From contig CM045767.1 of assembly GCA_025200525.1 (NCBI GenBank), forward strand, positions 6,211,437 to 6,275,436: DNA of 64,000 nucleotides. Reading direction: 5' to 3'. The stretch is from Camellia lanceoleosa (lineage: Eukaryota; Streptophyta; Magnoliopsida; Ericales; Theaceae). Under the pieces are notes generated by a model. The model did no database searches and was not told where the DNA came from. It saw only the letters and a program-made list of their open reading frames with translations. The translations under genes were made by a program, and so were the position numbers. Positions 35,514-47,639 of the stretch are shown here, one piece after another (positions within the stretch are counted from its first letter, which is position 1; each line of letters starts with the position of its first letter).

Positions 35514-38111
35514 CTAAGTCTCAACCATTTCATGTTCTACCACTGATGGTTCAACGGGGTAGTAGTTGTAGTGAAGCTCAGCAACATCATCCCCAGAGAG
35601 TTTCTTCCATCCATTGGGTCCAACGTAATACACTGATAAGAGAGAATCATTAAGTTATAGATATCAAATCTCACACGCACACCCACCCATCCACACACAA
35701 GACGAGCTTACCACTAGCAACACCGCCACTTGCTCCATCTCGAAATGTTGCATGATAAATGGCACGTCTAGCCAACTCTGCAGCTTCTTCCACCGTCATA
35801 TCATAACGGTACCTACCCCGTTCACAAAATAACACCAAAATAAGCACATTGCTTGTATAGAAGATATGGCAAAACCCTTCTAAATATTTATAGAAACTAC
35901 ATAAACAAGATAATGGAAAAGGGAGAGGACAGGAGATGCTCAAGTCCATGAAAGTCACAGGGAAACAACTTTGCCAAATACATCCAAGCATTTCTACCAA
36001 ATTTTTTCTTAATATATTTCTTGTTTCTACAATTTGTAGTTTTGCTTTTTCCTCCACAATTATATGAGGTTTCCCACAAGATGCATAATGTTGTCCCCCT
36101 CTTTATGGTATGTCAAAAAAACACAACTATTTAATTCAACAGACAAATTTGAAGGAGATACTGGAAAATGCATTTCTAAATAACAATGGGAAAATGTAAC
36201 TCGGTCAGCAGAGAATACAAAAAATCACGTGACAATATTGGAAAATAGTTAAGGGAACAAAGAACTCACCCGTTATCCAGTACTCCATAAGCATAAGGCG
36301 AACCAGATCCAACAGAAAATCTCATTCCTTTTAGACGACCACCATCACTGTCCACATAATACAACCCAGGACCCTACAGACCACAAGAAGAAACACAGTT
36401 TATAGGAGTCCAAGAAAGCTAGGACAAGTAACATTATTAAATAATTTTCGTTTGTCATTACCGTTTCATCCCAACCAGCAATCATGGTACCAACAGATAA
36501 ACCCATTCCACGGTAATTATATAGAATGTTTGCTAACAGCTTTGAGGCCCCAGTAACTGAAATTCTTCGCTTATTTGCAAGTTCATGGAGTCGGCACTAA
36601 AATATGCAAGACAAAAAAGTGTGTTAGCTCTTGTAAATAGAAAAACAATAACATTGACAATTTCAGGTTATTAGATCCTAACACAAAAAAATAAAACTGC
36701 ACTATGGCATTGTTGTCAAATTTAAAACCCAGTCAACCATGCAGGTGCATCCAGCTAGTGAGATGGTTTTGCAACACTAACATATTCGGCAACTACAGAG
36801 CTGCGCACAATTAGGTAGTTCGACTCCATCCTAAGACTAGACGATTGGTTGGGCAACTATAAGGAAGAAAATCTGCTATAGCAAAGCTCAGTAAAGCGGT
36901 TGCCTGATGTATGGAAAGTAATGAGGCGAACCAATATATAAACTTGTCTAGAAATACAAACTGAATCAAGTTTTTTAATAGTAATTACTCTAACTGCTTT
37001 ATAAAAGTAGTAGAAAGTCTATTTTAAGAAGTAATCAATGACTTCAGGAGTATCATCGACAACATTTCAAAGTCAGAAGGGGAAAATACACATCCAATAT
37101 ACCTACCTTGCTAATCAGTGATATTCTCTTTGCATCAGTAAACCAAATTTTCAATCTTCTTCTTCTTCCCCTGCTTCTAGCACTAATGCTTAGAGCGCAA
37201 GGCTTGTATGCCAATCACTTATACCTTGCTAATGTACTCATAAACAGACTTTTGTATTCAAAAAATTTATAAATGACAATATAACCCTGTTTTTCATATT
37301 TTCACATGTCAAATTGTATTTGTAGAAGTCTCTACTAATCCACCCTAAGAGAGGATAAACAATTTAAAATAACAGATTGGACAAAAAAGTAATTAACAGT
37401 AGTTAAATGGTAAAAGAGATACACAACTACACAGAGAAGACAAATAATAAACTGACACTACACTCCAGCTTTAGGAATGCCATTCCTTAGTGGGAATATA
37501 GCAAGGAATGCCTGGCCAGGTCTTACTGCACAGCAAGCAGATAACGGAAACCATAGCTGAATTACCTTAATGCCCAAATTTCTATGCCAGAATTGGCAAT
37601 CAGCTGCTCCACCAGCCATTGTCCCAAGCATGTAGGGATTAATCTCAATGATTTTCTTCACAGATTGAGAGGCTATCAAATTAAAGTTTTAAGTGGTAAG
37701 CACGATATAATTTTCAATGCAAAGAAAACAAACAGCATAAAATATGAATGATGAACATACAGATGTAGCCTCCCATGCTTGCACGGGAGTCAGCAGCAAC
37801 CATTACACCCTCCTTAAAAATGAAAGCAAGTGTTGTTGTGCCCTTTGCTGGTTTCACCATCTGTATAGCTTCTTTCAGAAATCCATCAAACTGGGGAAAA
37901 AAAAAACAAATAGAAAATAAATCGTTAACCAAATAATTGTCAAAAAAACGTATTAACATAATCATATTATGACATTCCGAAATAAATAGATGAAACTCAC
38001 ATTAGTAGTATTAGGAATCTCAAAAGATGGAGCAGTGGAGAAACCACTGAAAAGCTCATTGTTTGCTCCAAGCAACCCATGTGTCTCGAGACCACTTGTA
38101 TCAAACTTCAT
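35514..38111 (-). CDS. PBE1: 20S proteasome subunit beta type-5
   Basis: Seven coding exons on the minus strand give 268 codons: 38111-38001, 37890-37761, 37672-37566, 36596-36462, 36373-36270, 35812-35712 and 35632-35514 (stop TAG at 35516-35514). All introns have GT-AG ends, and exon phases join without a break. The product is the chymotrypsin-like catalytic subunit of the 20S core, acting in cytosol and nucleus. A propeptide of about 54 residues ends in KPAKG, and processing exposes the catalytic Thr of [17 protein letters not shown] and SVKKI carry the active-site Asp and Lys, and [10 protein letters not shown] and [15 protein letters not shown] are family hallmarks. Length is close to the Arabidopsis orthologue (about 274). 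Plants often have two paralogues, so the symbol is by homology only. It is the one clearly intact protein-coding host gene here. Confidence 0.96.
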
Positions 38112-39340
38112 GCTTATACCTTTCTTGGCTTTTTATCTGAGGCCAAGTTTCAAAACAATTGGAATATTAAACATAGGAAGTCCAAAACTTATTACAGAAT
38201 TAATAGAAAAGAAATATATAAATTAAAAAGAAACATGCATATCTTCTATACTATTATATATGTGAGCACATAATGTGGTGTCTAATAGTGTAGTGGCTTC
38301 TCCTTCTGCCACGTGGCAAATTTTCATATCCTAAAATAAAAATATATTATTCAAAAGCGTAAGCAAGATTTGAATGCAGGACCTTGAATTTCATTAATGA
38401 CACTCTTACCATTTTAGACAACATACATATTATGATATAAATTTCTTTCTTATTTATTTTTATGCTTACTTATCTAAATTGCACACACATTGCGTGTGTC
38501 ACCCACTAGTCTATATATATGCATACACCTACTACCACCCTTTATATATTTTAGTGGTGCGGTTGATTTCCACTATTACCCTTCATATATTTACTTTCTT
38601 TCATCATATTATTCCCAATGTTCGAATGCCCATCACTAAAATAACCAACACGGTGGGCATGGCTCAGGGACCCCAACGCTAAACCTCCCCGCTTAGGCAA
38701 ACTTTCCCTCTAACCCCACCCTGCCCAACATGGTGAAATCATCAAATACATAATTGTGCATTAATCAGGCAGCTTACAAAAAAATTAAGCATTTTATGCA
38801 CATAAAAAAGTCAGTATAATTAGCAATGTGGCAACAGAAAATCATCATAATCAGCATTTTCGCAACAAGAAGTTCAGTATAATTAGCACTATAGCAATAG
38901 ATGACACAGGGAACTGAACCAGCAGAAGTGCAGAAATCCAGATGAAGAATCAAAATTAGGTATGATTAACCATAAATAAATAGAGATACAACCACCTAAT
39001 CATTTTCTACTCAAGTTTTAATTTTTTTCTGAGCTACCAAACAGAAAGAGTTAATCAAATCAAAGCACTAATTCTTAACCACCCAATGCGAAACCCTAAA
39101 TTAAAAATAAAATCAACTAATTTCAGATCATACAGAGCTTGTTAACTAAAAATCAATCGATTACTTGCAATCCACAGTCCACAGTGTGTAAACATAACAA
39201 GAAATGCATATATATATATAGAAATATATAGATTACCTGTTCGAACAGAGACAGAGAGAGTCAAATCGCAGAGGATTGAAAAGAAAATATTTGCAAAACC
39301 TCGTCTGAGAGAGAGTGCTTGGAGGAATATAAAGAATTGG
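38112..39340 (-). promoter_or_regulatory. 5' UTR, 5' UTR intron and core promoter of the beta-5 gene
   Basis: Upstream of the ATG a 25-base leader exon starts after an AG at 38138-38137. A matching donor (ACAG|GTAATC, GT at 39236-39235) defines a 5' UTR intron of 1100 bp. The first, non-coding exon runs from about 39300 to 39237 and is CT-rich on the minus strand. A TATA-like TTTATATT lies at about 39332-39325, some 30 bases upstream. The intron contains a Helitron (38242-38509), and a MITE sits about 250 bp upstream of the TATA-like box. The transcription start is inferred. Confidence 0.6.
38242..38509 (+). mobile_element. Short non-autonomous Helitron in the 5' UTR intron
   Basis: The 5' end is TCTTCTATACTATTATATA and the 3' end is CACCCACTAG. 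Just inside the 3' end is a hairpin (ACACAC-ATTGC-GTGTGT). The flanks are A on the left (38241) and T on the right (38510), matching Helitron insertion between A and T without target duplication. At 268 bp it carries no RepHel coding sequence. Adjacent ORFs are not meaningful. Confidence 0.8.
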
Positions 39341-39582
39341 GGGTTTTCTTGTGCAACACATCAGGAATAAATGGGCCGGGTAAACCGACCCGCCACCCAT
39401 AGTTGGTGCTCGGTTTGGGAATGGTTTGGACATATTTGGTGAACTTCAATTCTAATTAGGCCCGGCCCATTCAAATTATCCTGTTTTTATATTTTCTTGT
39501 AGACTTCATTTTTACCATTGATAAACTTTGTTTGTTTGGATAGAAACATTTTTTATATTTTTTCAGTGTTTGGTATAATGGC

Positions 39583-39739
39583 TTGTTTTGGCAATTCGGC
39601 TAAAAGTCATTTTTTGGACTTTTTGGTTTTTTTTGGGTCATATTATTTCACTACTTTTTTTATACATTTTTTAAATAAAAAAAAAAGTAAAAAAAAAAAA
39701 TCAAAAAGTCATTTTCTAACCTACTTTTCAAAACAAGCC
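39583..39739. mobile_element. Small MITE upstream of the beta-5 gene
   Basis: Inverted ends GGCTTGTTTTGGCAA and TTTTCAAAACAAGCC enclose about 130 bp with AAAGTCATTTTTTGG words and A/T runs. A more decayed relative is at about 40840-40975 (AGGTTAAAAGTC ... CTACTTCTCAAAATAGACC). Confidence 0.55.
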
Positions 39740-40530
39740 AATAAAAAATGAAAGTTCACAGAAAATAAGCTTATTTAGGCATAAAATATTTTTTACTTTT
39801 AAAAAGTAAAAAATATTTTATTGATTAAAGTCTTACCTATGTTACCACATTACCATTGTCACTCTTACTATCACCATCACACCGTCATCACTACAGTCAT
39901 CACTACCTCCATTTTTATCCCATCACCAAATATAAAAAAATATTTTATGTTCAAATCAATAGAGCGATAATGTTATTCAACTCGACAATTCAGAGTCAAA
40001 GCAATTTAGTTCACTCAAGAATGAAAAAATAAAAATAAAAAATTTATCAAACCAAATTTTTTAATTTTGTTAATTGAGGAACTGAAATTTACGAATCATT
40101 TAATCCAAAAGTACTGGAAGCAAAACAAACTTTGTAATGGTGAAAGATAATAAATTATATGGCCATTACGTGGGCTTGATTTGAGTGCATGAAACTTCAA
40201 ATCAAACCAAATCTAACATTTGAGATTTCAATCAGTTAAAGAAAAAAGAAAAAAAAAACACTCATAAGTGACCATTACCACTTTTAATAGGTCCAACTAA
40301 TTACTGAGTAAAACTCATAAGTAACCTATATCATACAACCCAACTTGGTTTATTTCATTTATGGTTTATAGGATTGCACAAAGGAGAACAGCTTAAACCA
40401 TCCTTTGCTTTGGGAATATCTTAATTCATTCCTTGTCTAGCAGCATAACAAAGAAAATTAAAAATTTTATGTAGTTATTAAATGTGTAAAAAAAAATCAA
40501 AAAAAAAAAAAAACTTTAATATTGAGACTT
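39740..40530. other. Intergenic, no gene seen
   Basis: A/T-rich unique-looking DNA between the MITE and the tRNA. No coding or repeat signal worth reporting was found. Confidence 0.5.
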
Positions 40531-40538
40531 AGGTTTGG

Positions 40539-40566
40539 TTTGGTTAGGTTAGGTTAGGTTAGGTTA
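40539..40566 (+). repeat. Short (GGTTA)n run
   Basis: Five consecutive GGTTA units (one following a GGTTT) lie 27 bases from the 3' end of the tRNA gene. It is a minor microsatellite and not a plant telomere repeat, which would be TTTAGGG. Confidence 0.85.
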
Positions 40567-40592
40567 TTGGCTTGATAAAAAAATACAAAACA

Positions 40593-40675
40593 TGCTGGCT
40601 ATGGGGTTCGAACCCATGCGCACTTATGTGCAGAAGATCTTAAGTCTTCCCCCTTAACCTCTCGGGCAAACCAGC
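40593..40675 (-). tRNA. tRNA-Leu, anticodon UAA
   Basis: The minus strand folds as a class II tRNA. The acceptor stem GCTGGTT pairs with AGCCAGC and is followed by discriminator A. The D-arm is GCCCGAGAGGTTAAGGGG, and the anticodon stem GAAGA/TCTTC holds the loop CTTAAGA, so the anticodon is UAA (40642-40640). A long variable arm GCACATAAGTGC follows, then the T-arm GGGTTCGAACCC. There is no intron. Just downstream on the minus strand are TTTT and a longer T run (near 40577-40584), which serve as the Pol III terminator. The CCA end is not encoded, as usual. It should decode UUA and UUG leucine codons. Confidence 0.95.
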
Positions 40676-42012
40676 CACTGCTCATATTGCTTTCTGTGTA
40701 TTTATATATACTTACTAAATGCTTGTTGAAGTGAATTTAATAATCAATAGCTCAAACACAATCCACTCTCTTTATTTAAGTTTCCCCCCCAAAAAAATCC
40801 TTCTTATTTAAAAGTTTAGGAAAAAAAAATTAGTATGTAGGTTAAAAGTCAGTTTATTGGTTTTTTTTTTTTTTTTTTTTGTCACATTATCTCTCTATTG
40901 TTTTGCACGTTTTTTCAAAAAAAAATTAAAAAATTAACTTTTAACCTACTTCTCAAAATAGACCAAACAATAAATGTTTTTTCTAGGCTATGTCTTTTAT
41001 TGATGCTCAATCACAAACACCTAGCTCAAGATTGTGACAAGAAATAGTGCTTATCCAATTCAAATTTATTCAGTTAGATTAACCTTGTTCAACTCTTAAA
41101 ATGAAAGTTATAAATCATTGTAATTATATTATAATCAGTGTAATATAAAGATTACGAACTATTTGCGATGAGAAATGTTATAAACCATTTTTGTAAGAAA
41201 AGTTACAACATATTATAATATTTATAACAAAATATTGTTATGATGTTATGTAATAGTATGGTATAATACATACAATATACTTTTTAAAAAAAAATTTAAA
41301 AAAATATGCATATGGTACCAAATAGTTTTCATGGAGAGAAGGTGAACATTACCAACCCTCTCTAGAGATCACATGCATGGGGTGAAAGTACCTTTTTTTT
41401 TTCCTTTCCTTTTTAGAAAGCAATCAACAATCTAGAGATCACAAATTAATGTCAAGAAGAAGACCCCATCAAAATTGAAATATTGGTCCCATCTCTCATA
41501 TAGTCTGATGATGATTCAAATCTTGCATTTATATGGTTCATATACCCCCATACCTACAATGGTTGCATTACAGTAACATCAAATTAATTTCTTCAAACTA
41601 CATTATGTGGGGATCTTATATCAATTATATATACGACATACAAAAATTAAAAAATAAATAAATAAATAAATAAAATAAAATAAAATCAATGGAAACTTTC
41701 TAAAAATTGCAACCACAATGGACTAATCAAAAGAAATTACAAAAACATGGAATTGCTGACTGGGATTTTGGGTTGAGCGAGAAGGAATAGGTTGCAATTG
41801 TTTGCAGAAGAAAATGAAAAGAAAAATGGGCATTTTGTCTTTTGATCTAAAGATTTCATGCTTTTGTAATTTTTTTTCTAAGGATAAATTACAATGACTT
41901 TGCTGAGATTTTAAAATATATATATATATATTATATAGCAAATTCTATAGTTTTGGTATAATTATCCCAATGTCTCTTTTAGTAAGGTTAAAAGAACTGA
42001 AACTAACACAAA
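40676..42012. other. Intergenic, no gene seen
   Basis: A/T-rich, with a decayed MITE at about 40840-40975, an (AATA)n run at about 41653-41680 and a TA run near 41918-41936. No coding region is supported. Confidence 0.5.
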
Positions 42013-42029
42013 TAACACTACTAAAAAAA

Positions 42030-42280
42030 ACACTTTTTGCGACCGCTATAAACCGTCGCAAATAATAAAAAACAACAAGAAAAGACTTTTTATGACGGCC
42101 TATGCGACGCAAATGGGGGTCATGAATATGGGGGTGGCAAATAGTTTTTGCGACGGCAAGCAACGGTCGCAAATTATTTGCGACCACCTAAACTACTTAT
42201 GGCGACTGCTATTTTGCCGTCGCAAAAAACAAAGAAAAACACTAATATGATCTTTGGCGACCATCTTGTTACCGTCGCAA
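42030..42280. repeat. Subterminal GCGACGG repeats of the CACTA element
   Basis: GCGACCGC, CCGTCGCAA, GCGACGGCA, GGTCGCAAA, TTGCGACCA, GCCGTCGCAAAA and ACCGTCGCAAAA occur within 250 bases, in both orientations and spaced by roughly 25-45 bases. This arrangement is usual in CACTA subterminal regions. Confidence 0.8.
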
Positions 42281-42409
42281 AAAAATAAAAATAAAAATAA
42301 AAATAAAAACAAATAAATAAATAAATAAATAAAAGTATAGCGTTAAGCACTCTAGGAATAACAATGACTAGAATTCAGACAGTATAACATTATAGTTTGA
42401 TTGAACATT

Positions 42410-42970
42410 CTATTTGAGTCTCAAAATTTGAGCCTCAAAATTTGAGCCATATGTAAAAGTTATTACAACTAAAAACTTGGGAAAAGTTCTTTTATGAAAA
42501 AAATACAATCCAGAACTGGCCAATCTTCTCATCAATTTTCTTGCTCGGGTGTTTCTCCACTCTATCAATGAACTGGCATAACACCTTGTACTCCCCAGTG
42601 CAAGAAATGAAAGCAATATGACGAGGGGAAAAGCTCCTTCTCCACAATTGAAAAAGGTAAGCTTTTAGTAATTCATCTTGCCTTGCGCAATCATAAAATG
42701 ATACAATTGATCATGCTTTCTGTAATTAACTTACAATAAGTTGATTAAGAGCTTGAAAATTAAACTACAAACGAAAGGGACCACATTAAATGTAAGATGG
42801 CAATCCAGAGCGGGCAAATTATAACTATCTTTGTCAGAAAAATATCTGTCTTTGTATAGGCCTACTACTAAAGCCACAACATCCAAGTCCAACAAATAGA
42901 GTGCAACATAAATGGGTTTCTGGAAAAGATCCTTGATGCCGGAATATGCACAAGCACACCTTAACACTTA
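42410..42970 (-). pseudogene. Unidentified captured coding pieces
   Basis: Two minus-strand stretches look coding without being recognised. One is at about 42620-42510, reading YKVLCQFIDRVEKHPSKK. The other is at about 42965-42836, reading IKDLFQKPIYVALYLLDLDV. Given the neighbouring captured genes these are probably further fragments, perhaps distal pieces of the same genes. I cannot assign them. Confidence 0.3.
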
Positions 42971-43189
42971 AAAGATATCCTTACTCACATTTTACCGATA
43001 ATGTAAATAAATCATAGGCGTAATATGCACACCTTGACCATTGTCTCATGTGTGGCTTATCAATATACTCTCGCTTTTATCACGCATAAAGTCGATAAAA
43101 TATATGAAGTAAGGAAATAGCAATCAATGAATATCATAAGAAGACAAGGACAAACAATAAAGCACGTGAATGAAAAGATGTAGACACCT

Positions 43190-44460
43190 ATAGGTCCTCA
43201 TTGTTTGTAACAAACCGCACAACACGAAACCAAATGTCATCATCGACAAAATCTCGCTTTGTCAATCAACTAAAGAATCACATCCACGCACCGCAAGGAT
43301 TAGAAACACAAAATGATATTATAAGTAGTGTACAAAATTATAAAAGAGTGAAGAGAAAAAGTTTCAATAGGTTAAAATTTATTGCATTCTAAGCGTAAAA
43401 GATGAAATTTTTAAGTAAAAACCGAAGTAACATCGCTATACGAGAGAAGCCATTTGACATCAAAATAATTCATCAATCCAGAGTTATTCATGGTAGTTAT
43501 TCATGCACAACCGAAAATATCGCATTCAACAAGATATCATGGTGCCTCGATCTAATAATGAAATACATGCTCTCCCTCTTGGATAGAAATGCATACTTAC
43601 CATGATAAGTCGGGCAAACTTCTCTGCTAGAATAGCAGCTTTTAGTGACAATTCTTCACGCCTTGCAAAGTCAGCTGTGCTGAGATACTGATCACATGCC
43701 ATATAACATCACACATGCCATATAACAGATCAAGAGCACGTCTCCGAATACTATGGGGGTTAAATCATTGTCAGTAAGGGATGGTGATTTTTAAAACTAT
43801 GACGTAGAGTACCAACTTCACAGAATATAGATTTATGAAAACCGCTTAGCAATCGCAGATGAAATCACAATTATGACTATCATGTTTTATTTTAATTGTA
43901 TAATTTTCAATTAATCAACAAGGGGACTTGTGCCCCTGATATAATAGTTGGGAGTCCAACAGGTAACCATCGAGCATAATAGGAGTAATTATGACTACCA
44001 CTTAGAATAATTAGTGTACTACTATACTATGGTCTATGAAGAAGAAAAAAAATAGTTGAGATATCCTTCAAAATCGAATATGGAAATTAGCTCGATTGAT
44101 GAATCAACGCTTTTGCTAAAGTGAGCATTTCAGTTGTTGAAACAATATAGTGCAAGCTAGGATGCCAGAAAAGAGATCCGTAAAGGGTAAACACCTACCA
44201 TGCATGTTAGGCGTAATTTACATATCCAAGATAATCAACTGAATGCTCAACAAGTCCATGCAGATTTCAGAGCATGTGTACAAAGTAGAATACAAGTTTA
44301 ATGTTACTTGCTTAACATGTAACCAACCATTGTGCCTAGTGATGAAGAACCAAAAGGCATCTCAAAAACTCCATCGCACTTAAAACTAACTCGATGTCCG
44401 GATCCTTCAATGAGGTGATGATCCGATTGATGCCTTTTGATAATGTCCTCAACATCTCAG
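43190..44460 (-). pseudogene. Captured fragment of AP-2 complex subunit alpha (alpha-adaptin)
   Basis: Three exon-like pieces on the minus strand match the plant alpha-adaptin trunk domain in order. The first, at about 44455-44390, reads DIIKRHQS and, after a frame slip, IITSLKDPDI. The second, at about 43765-43600, reads SIRRRALDLLYGMCDV, and after a small internal deletion QYLSTADF and EELSLKAAILAEKFA. The third, at about 43265-43190, reads DDIWFRVVRFVTNNEDL and then a stop. Alpha-adaptin is a core subunit of the clathrin adaptor at the plasma membrane. Only about 100 of roughly 1000 residues are represented, with retained introns between pieces, so genomic DNA rather than cDNA was captured. 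Not functional as an adaptor. Confidence 0.85.
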
Positions 44461-44814
44461 AATCAACAAAGATCTGGTCATATTTTCCTGCATCAGAAGA
44501 ATCCATAAATTATACAATCAGACAGAAACAACCAAATTAAACCTTTCAAATTCAGACATTTAAATTCCTAAAAGTAATTTTTTATCATGATTAAAATGAA
44601 GGGAGAAACCCACATACATTCCACAAAAGACAGAACAAAGAAGAATGATGAATATTTATTTACATATATGTTTTTGGATAAGTAAGATGATGAAATTTGA
44701 AAGGATAAATAACAAGGAAGAACTAATTACATTATCTTGAAGCTTTAGACCAGCCTACTTCTTAAGAACCTACAAATTAAGAAATGCAAGGATCAGTTAA
44801 AAATTGAAGAGTAT

Positions 44815-45009
44815 TTGGACATTTTAGCACATTGCCAAAAGAGAAGCAAGATATCACCTCGCCATAATACTGTATACTCCCTTACTGATGACATGCCTAT
44901 GTCTCTTTTTGATAAATCATTATTGGAAGACCTCAACGAAGGGAGCAATGCGGCATTTGTAGAAGACGGCCCATGTCTCGCTGAAAAAGATGACGGCTAC
45001 CCTGTATAA
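44815..45009 (+). other. Unrecognised plus-strand frame inside the CACTA element
   Basis: A 64-codon frame with balanced composition (for example DMPMSLFDKSLLEDLNEGSN) ends in TAA. It is on the opposite strand to the recognised captures. I do not recognise it; it could be another captured exon or chance. Confidence 0.2.
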
Positions 45010-45124
45010 TTAGACAACTCAAAGTGCTCAGGTAAACCAGAATTCCCATTTTAACCAAGACAGTCCTACTTCCTCCTTAACAACAAAGAACAATTCACAA
45101 AAACAAAAGAAGGCCCAAATTCAT

Positions 45125-45455
45125 TAATTTTCTACCTCCAGGTGCAAAATGTTTGGGGATTTGGGCGTGCTATAGTTATGATTTTTTGGTGGAGATATTG
45201 GACGAGACCAAATAGGAGAGCGCTGATAGGTGGGTAGAAATGAACCATAACCACCAAATTTTGTCCCTATTAAAATGAATAAATCCTCAACGCATCACTT
45301 CATAGCATAGCTCCACATAAATGTGGGTCTTTGAATACGAAATTTTTTTGTAGTTTTTGTGTTTGACTTACTCAAGTTCTCAGCTGAAACTCCACCTTCA
45401 AAATCTTTTTGAAAATGTCCCAAAACATCTTGAAGTTTCTCATCCTTTAAAAGGG
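45125..45455 (-). pseudogene. Captured fragment of a plant CW-type zinc-finger protein
   Basis: At about 45450-45372 the minus strand reads KLQDVLGHFQKDFEGGVS followed by AENL. At about 45262-45125 it reads KFGGYGSFLPTYQRSP and IWSRP, then an STPKSPN motif. These two adjacent motifs belong, as I recall, to the N-terminal region of large plant proteins with a CW-type zinc finger (a histone-methylation reader). The CW domain itself is not present. An interruption of about 110 bp separates the two pieces. Confidence 0.75.
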
Positions 45456-45984
45456 AACAGTGATCATTTAAATTAAAACATAGAGCAAGAAAAGTAAAAT
45501 ATAAATAAATAAAAGCGTGAGAGATAGAGACACTCAAGCAGTGATAGCAGAGATTGAAATCAAGACAATCTAAACCTTTGAATTACATATGTGGGAATAT
45601 AGATATATAGAGATCCTACATAGTACAGCCACCAACTCTTATACCAATTTGCAGTTACATTTAATGACCCCATTATAAGTGAACTGATATGCTAAGTCTC
45701 ATCCCTCGATTTCCATAAAGGTTCCGATATGCATTTGAATTGGTATAAATAGGACAAAGTTTTTAGTTCTTACATAAATGGTACTTATACACATTTATCA
45801 TCTTCCTCACAAAACTAACTCATAGAAGTCATCTGGCTCCTTTGCCAACCATCACATCACATTTCTCAATGGCCTCCATGACACAAAAACAAAAATAAAA
45901 AAGACATCAGACCAACTATATATACTTGATGAATTAAGAACACTGTAAAACAAAAACAAAAGCCCTAGTTCGAGAGACAAAAGC

Positions 45985-47125
45985 TACTGACCACAGCTGA
46001 AAAAGTAACTATGTTTGGCTTTAGATTTGGAGCTTCAAAACGAATAAAAGCACCCTTATTACCCATCTGCAGCACACAAAGTAAAAATAAATAAATAATA
46101 TCATGTAATGTGTAAAATTTTCACCAAATCCAATCTTCCCAGATGAGATGATCAGCCATGGGAAAACAATAATCAACCATTCCAGAGAAGTGACATGAAA
46201 TACAGGATAGATATCATCATATAGATTTAAGCACCTTCAGCTCTATCCACAAAACAAAAAGAAGAAACTCCTCCAATGGTGCACCAACCCCAGAGGCTAC
46301 AAATGAGAGAGAGAGAGAGAGCAAAATACTTTTGGTACATTGGAAATATTTGAACAAAATATGTCCAAATAAGTACAAAATAACAAGAGTCCCCTTCAAC
46401 AATAAGAGCCATAATCTACTCCGAAAAATTCAATAAAATAATACCTCAGAAGTCAGACTTGTATGAGTTTCCATTCTAGTTAGAATACCTACCTTAACCA
46501 TATGTGTGCACTATCTCTGCCCAATCTTTTATTGAAATCTCAATGTCTTTCTTTGTCAATGTGATTTTGATTTCAATAACCATAAACTAGAGTTTAAACA
46601 TATACAACAAAAGCCATTTCAGTCCCTCCGCACAAATTTTCAAATATATACTTATCGAAAACATAAAATATCTTTGGTAAATATTTATGTTCCAAGATAA
46701 AATTGTGAGGTACATATGACCTCTAGCAACTTTTCGAGCAAAGCATAAGTTTTATGATCCTATCAAATAAATGTAAACATGCTCAAGAAAAGAAAACCAT
46801 GATTAAATTACCGATCACAATAGTTTGGAGCAAAACACAAGAATGAGTTTACCATCATGCTCAATCTCATAGCCTTCATCCTTCACTTCGTGAGATCACA
46901 CAACCAAATCACAAATGAATTAAATGTATAAATTGAGCAGACTTGAAGAATTGAAATCGCAAAAGAATCAAAACTATCGAGAAGTACCCAGATTGTTTTC
47001 TCAGAAAATCTTTTTGTTACATCTGCACCAAAAGAAAGACCAACACCCCGCTTGTTAGGACCCTTCCAGTCAGGTTGTAGATCGCTCCACAACAATGCAC
47101 ACATCAACCCTGGAAAAAGAAAAAA
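45985..47125 (-). pseudogene. Captured fragment of serine/threonine-protein phosphatase 5
   Basis: In minus-strand order three pieces match the C-terminal half of PP5. The first is GLMCALLWSDLQPDWKG with RGVGLSFGADVTKRF (about 47120-46995). The second is SHEVKDEGYEIEHDGKL (about 46895-46845). The third is MGNKGAFIRFEAP with NIVTFSAV (about 46070-45990). In PP5 these follow each other in the metallophosphatase domain, and the SHEV His is a metal ligand. The N-terminal TPR domain and the first catalytic motifs are absent. Intron-like DNA lies between pieces. This is an inactive relic carried by the CACTA element. Confidence 0.85.
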
Positions 47126-47639
47126 GCAGAAATATATGAAGCCTAGACACATACCAAAAAGAAAGAGAGAAAAATACGCATGTATCAACATAACCACACA
47201 TCAAAGAATTAAAACAAAAGAAAACGAATACTGGGAAAGACGTGAAAGCAGAATATAAAAAACAATCAAATAGAGACTATGAATATACTACATTTTCTCA
47301 GTTCTTACTTTCAACATCTTCTTTGCCTTCTCGATTTCAAGATGATGAGGATGACTTGCAGCAGCAGCAACAACAACAACAACAAAAAAAAAAAAAATAA
47401 ATTAAAAAGCATTAAACAAATATAATTTCCAAAAACTACATCAAACAAAGTGAAATGATCAACGTAACATAAATATAATCAACAGACCTTGAACCTAAAT
47501 GTTTAGATTATACAGAGCTTAGAATTAGAAATCAAAACTCGAGAGATTCATGTATCTAATTGAGATAATCAAATCATCAACCACAACACGCAACGTAAAT
47601 TATAGTTAACATTCCAATCAAATTGCTTACGAATCAAGC

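Noticed and set aside
40539..40566. TTAGG-like run as a telomere tract
   Set aside because: It is only a few units, is not the plant telomere motif, and has no terminal context; it is an ordinary microsatellite.
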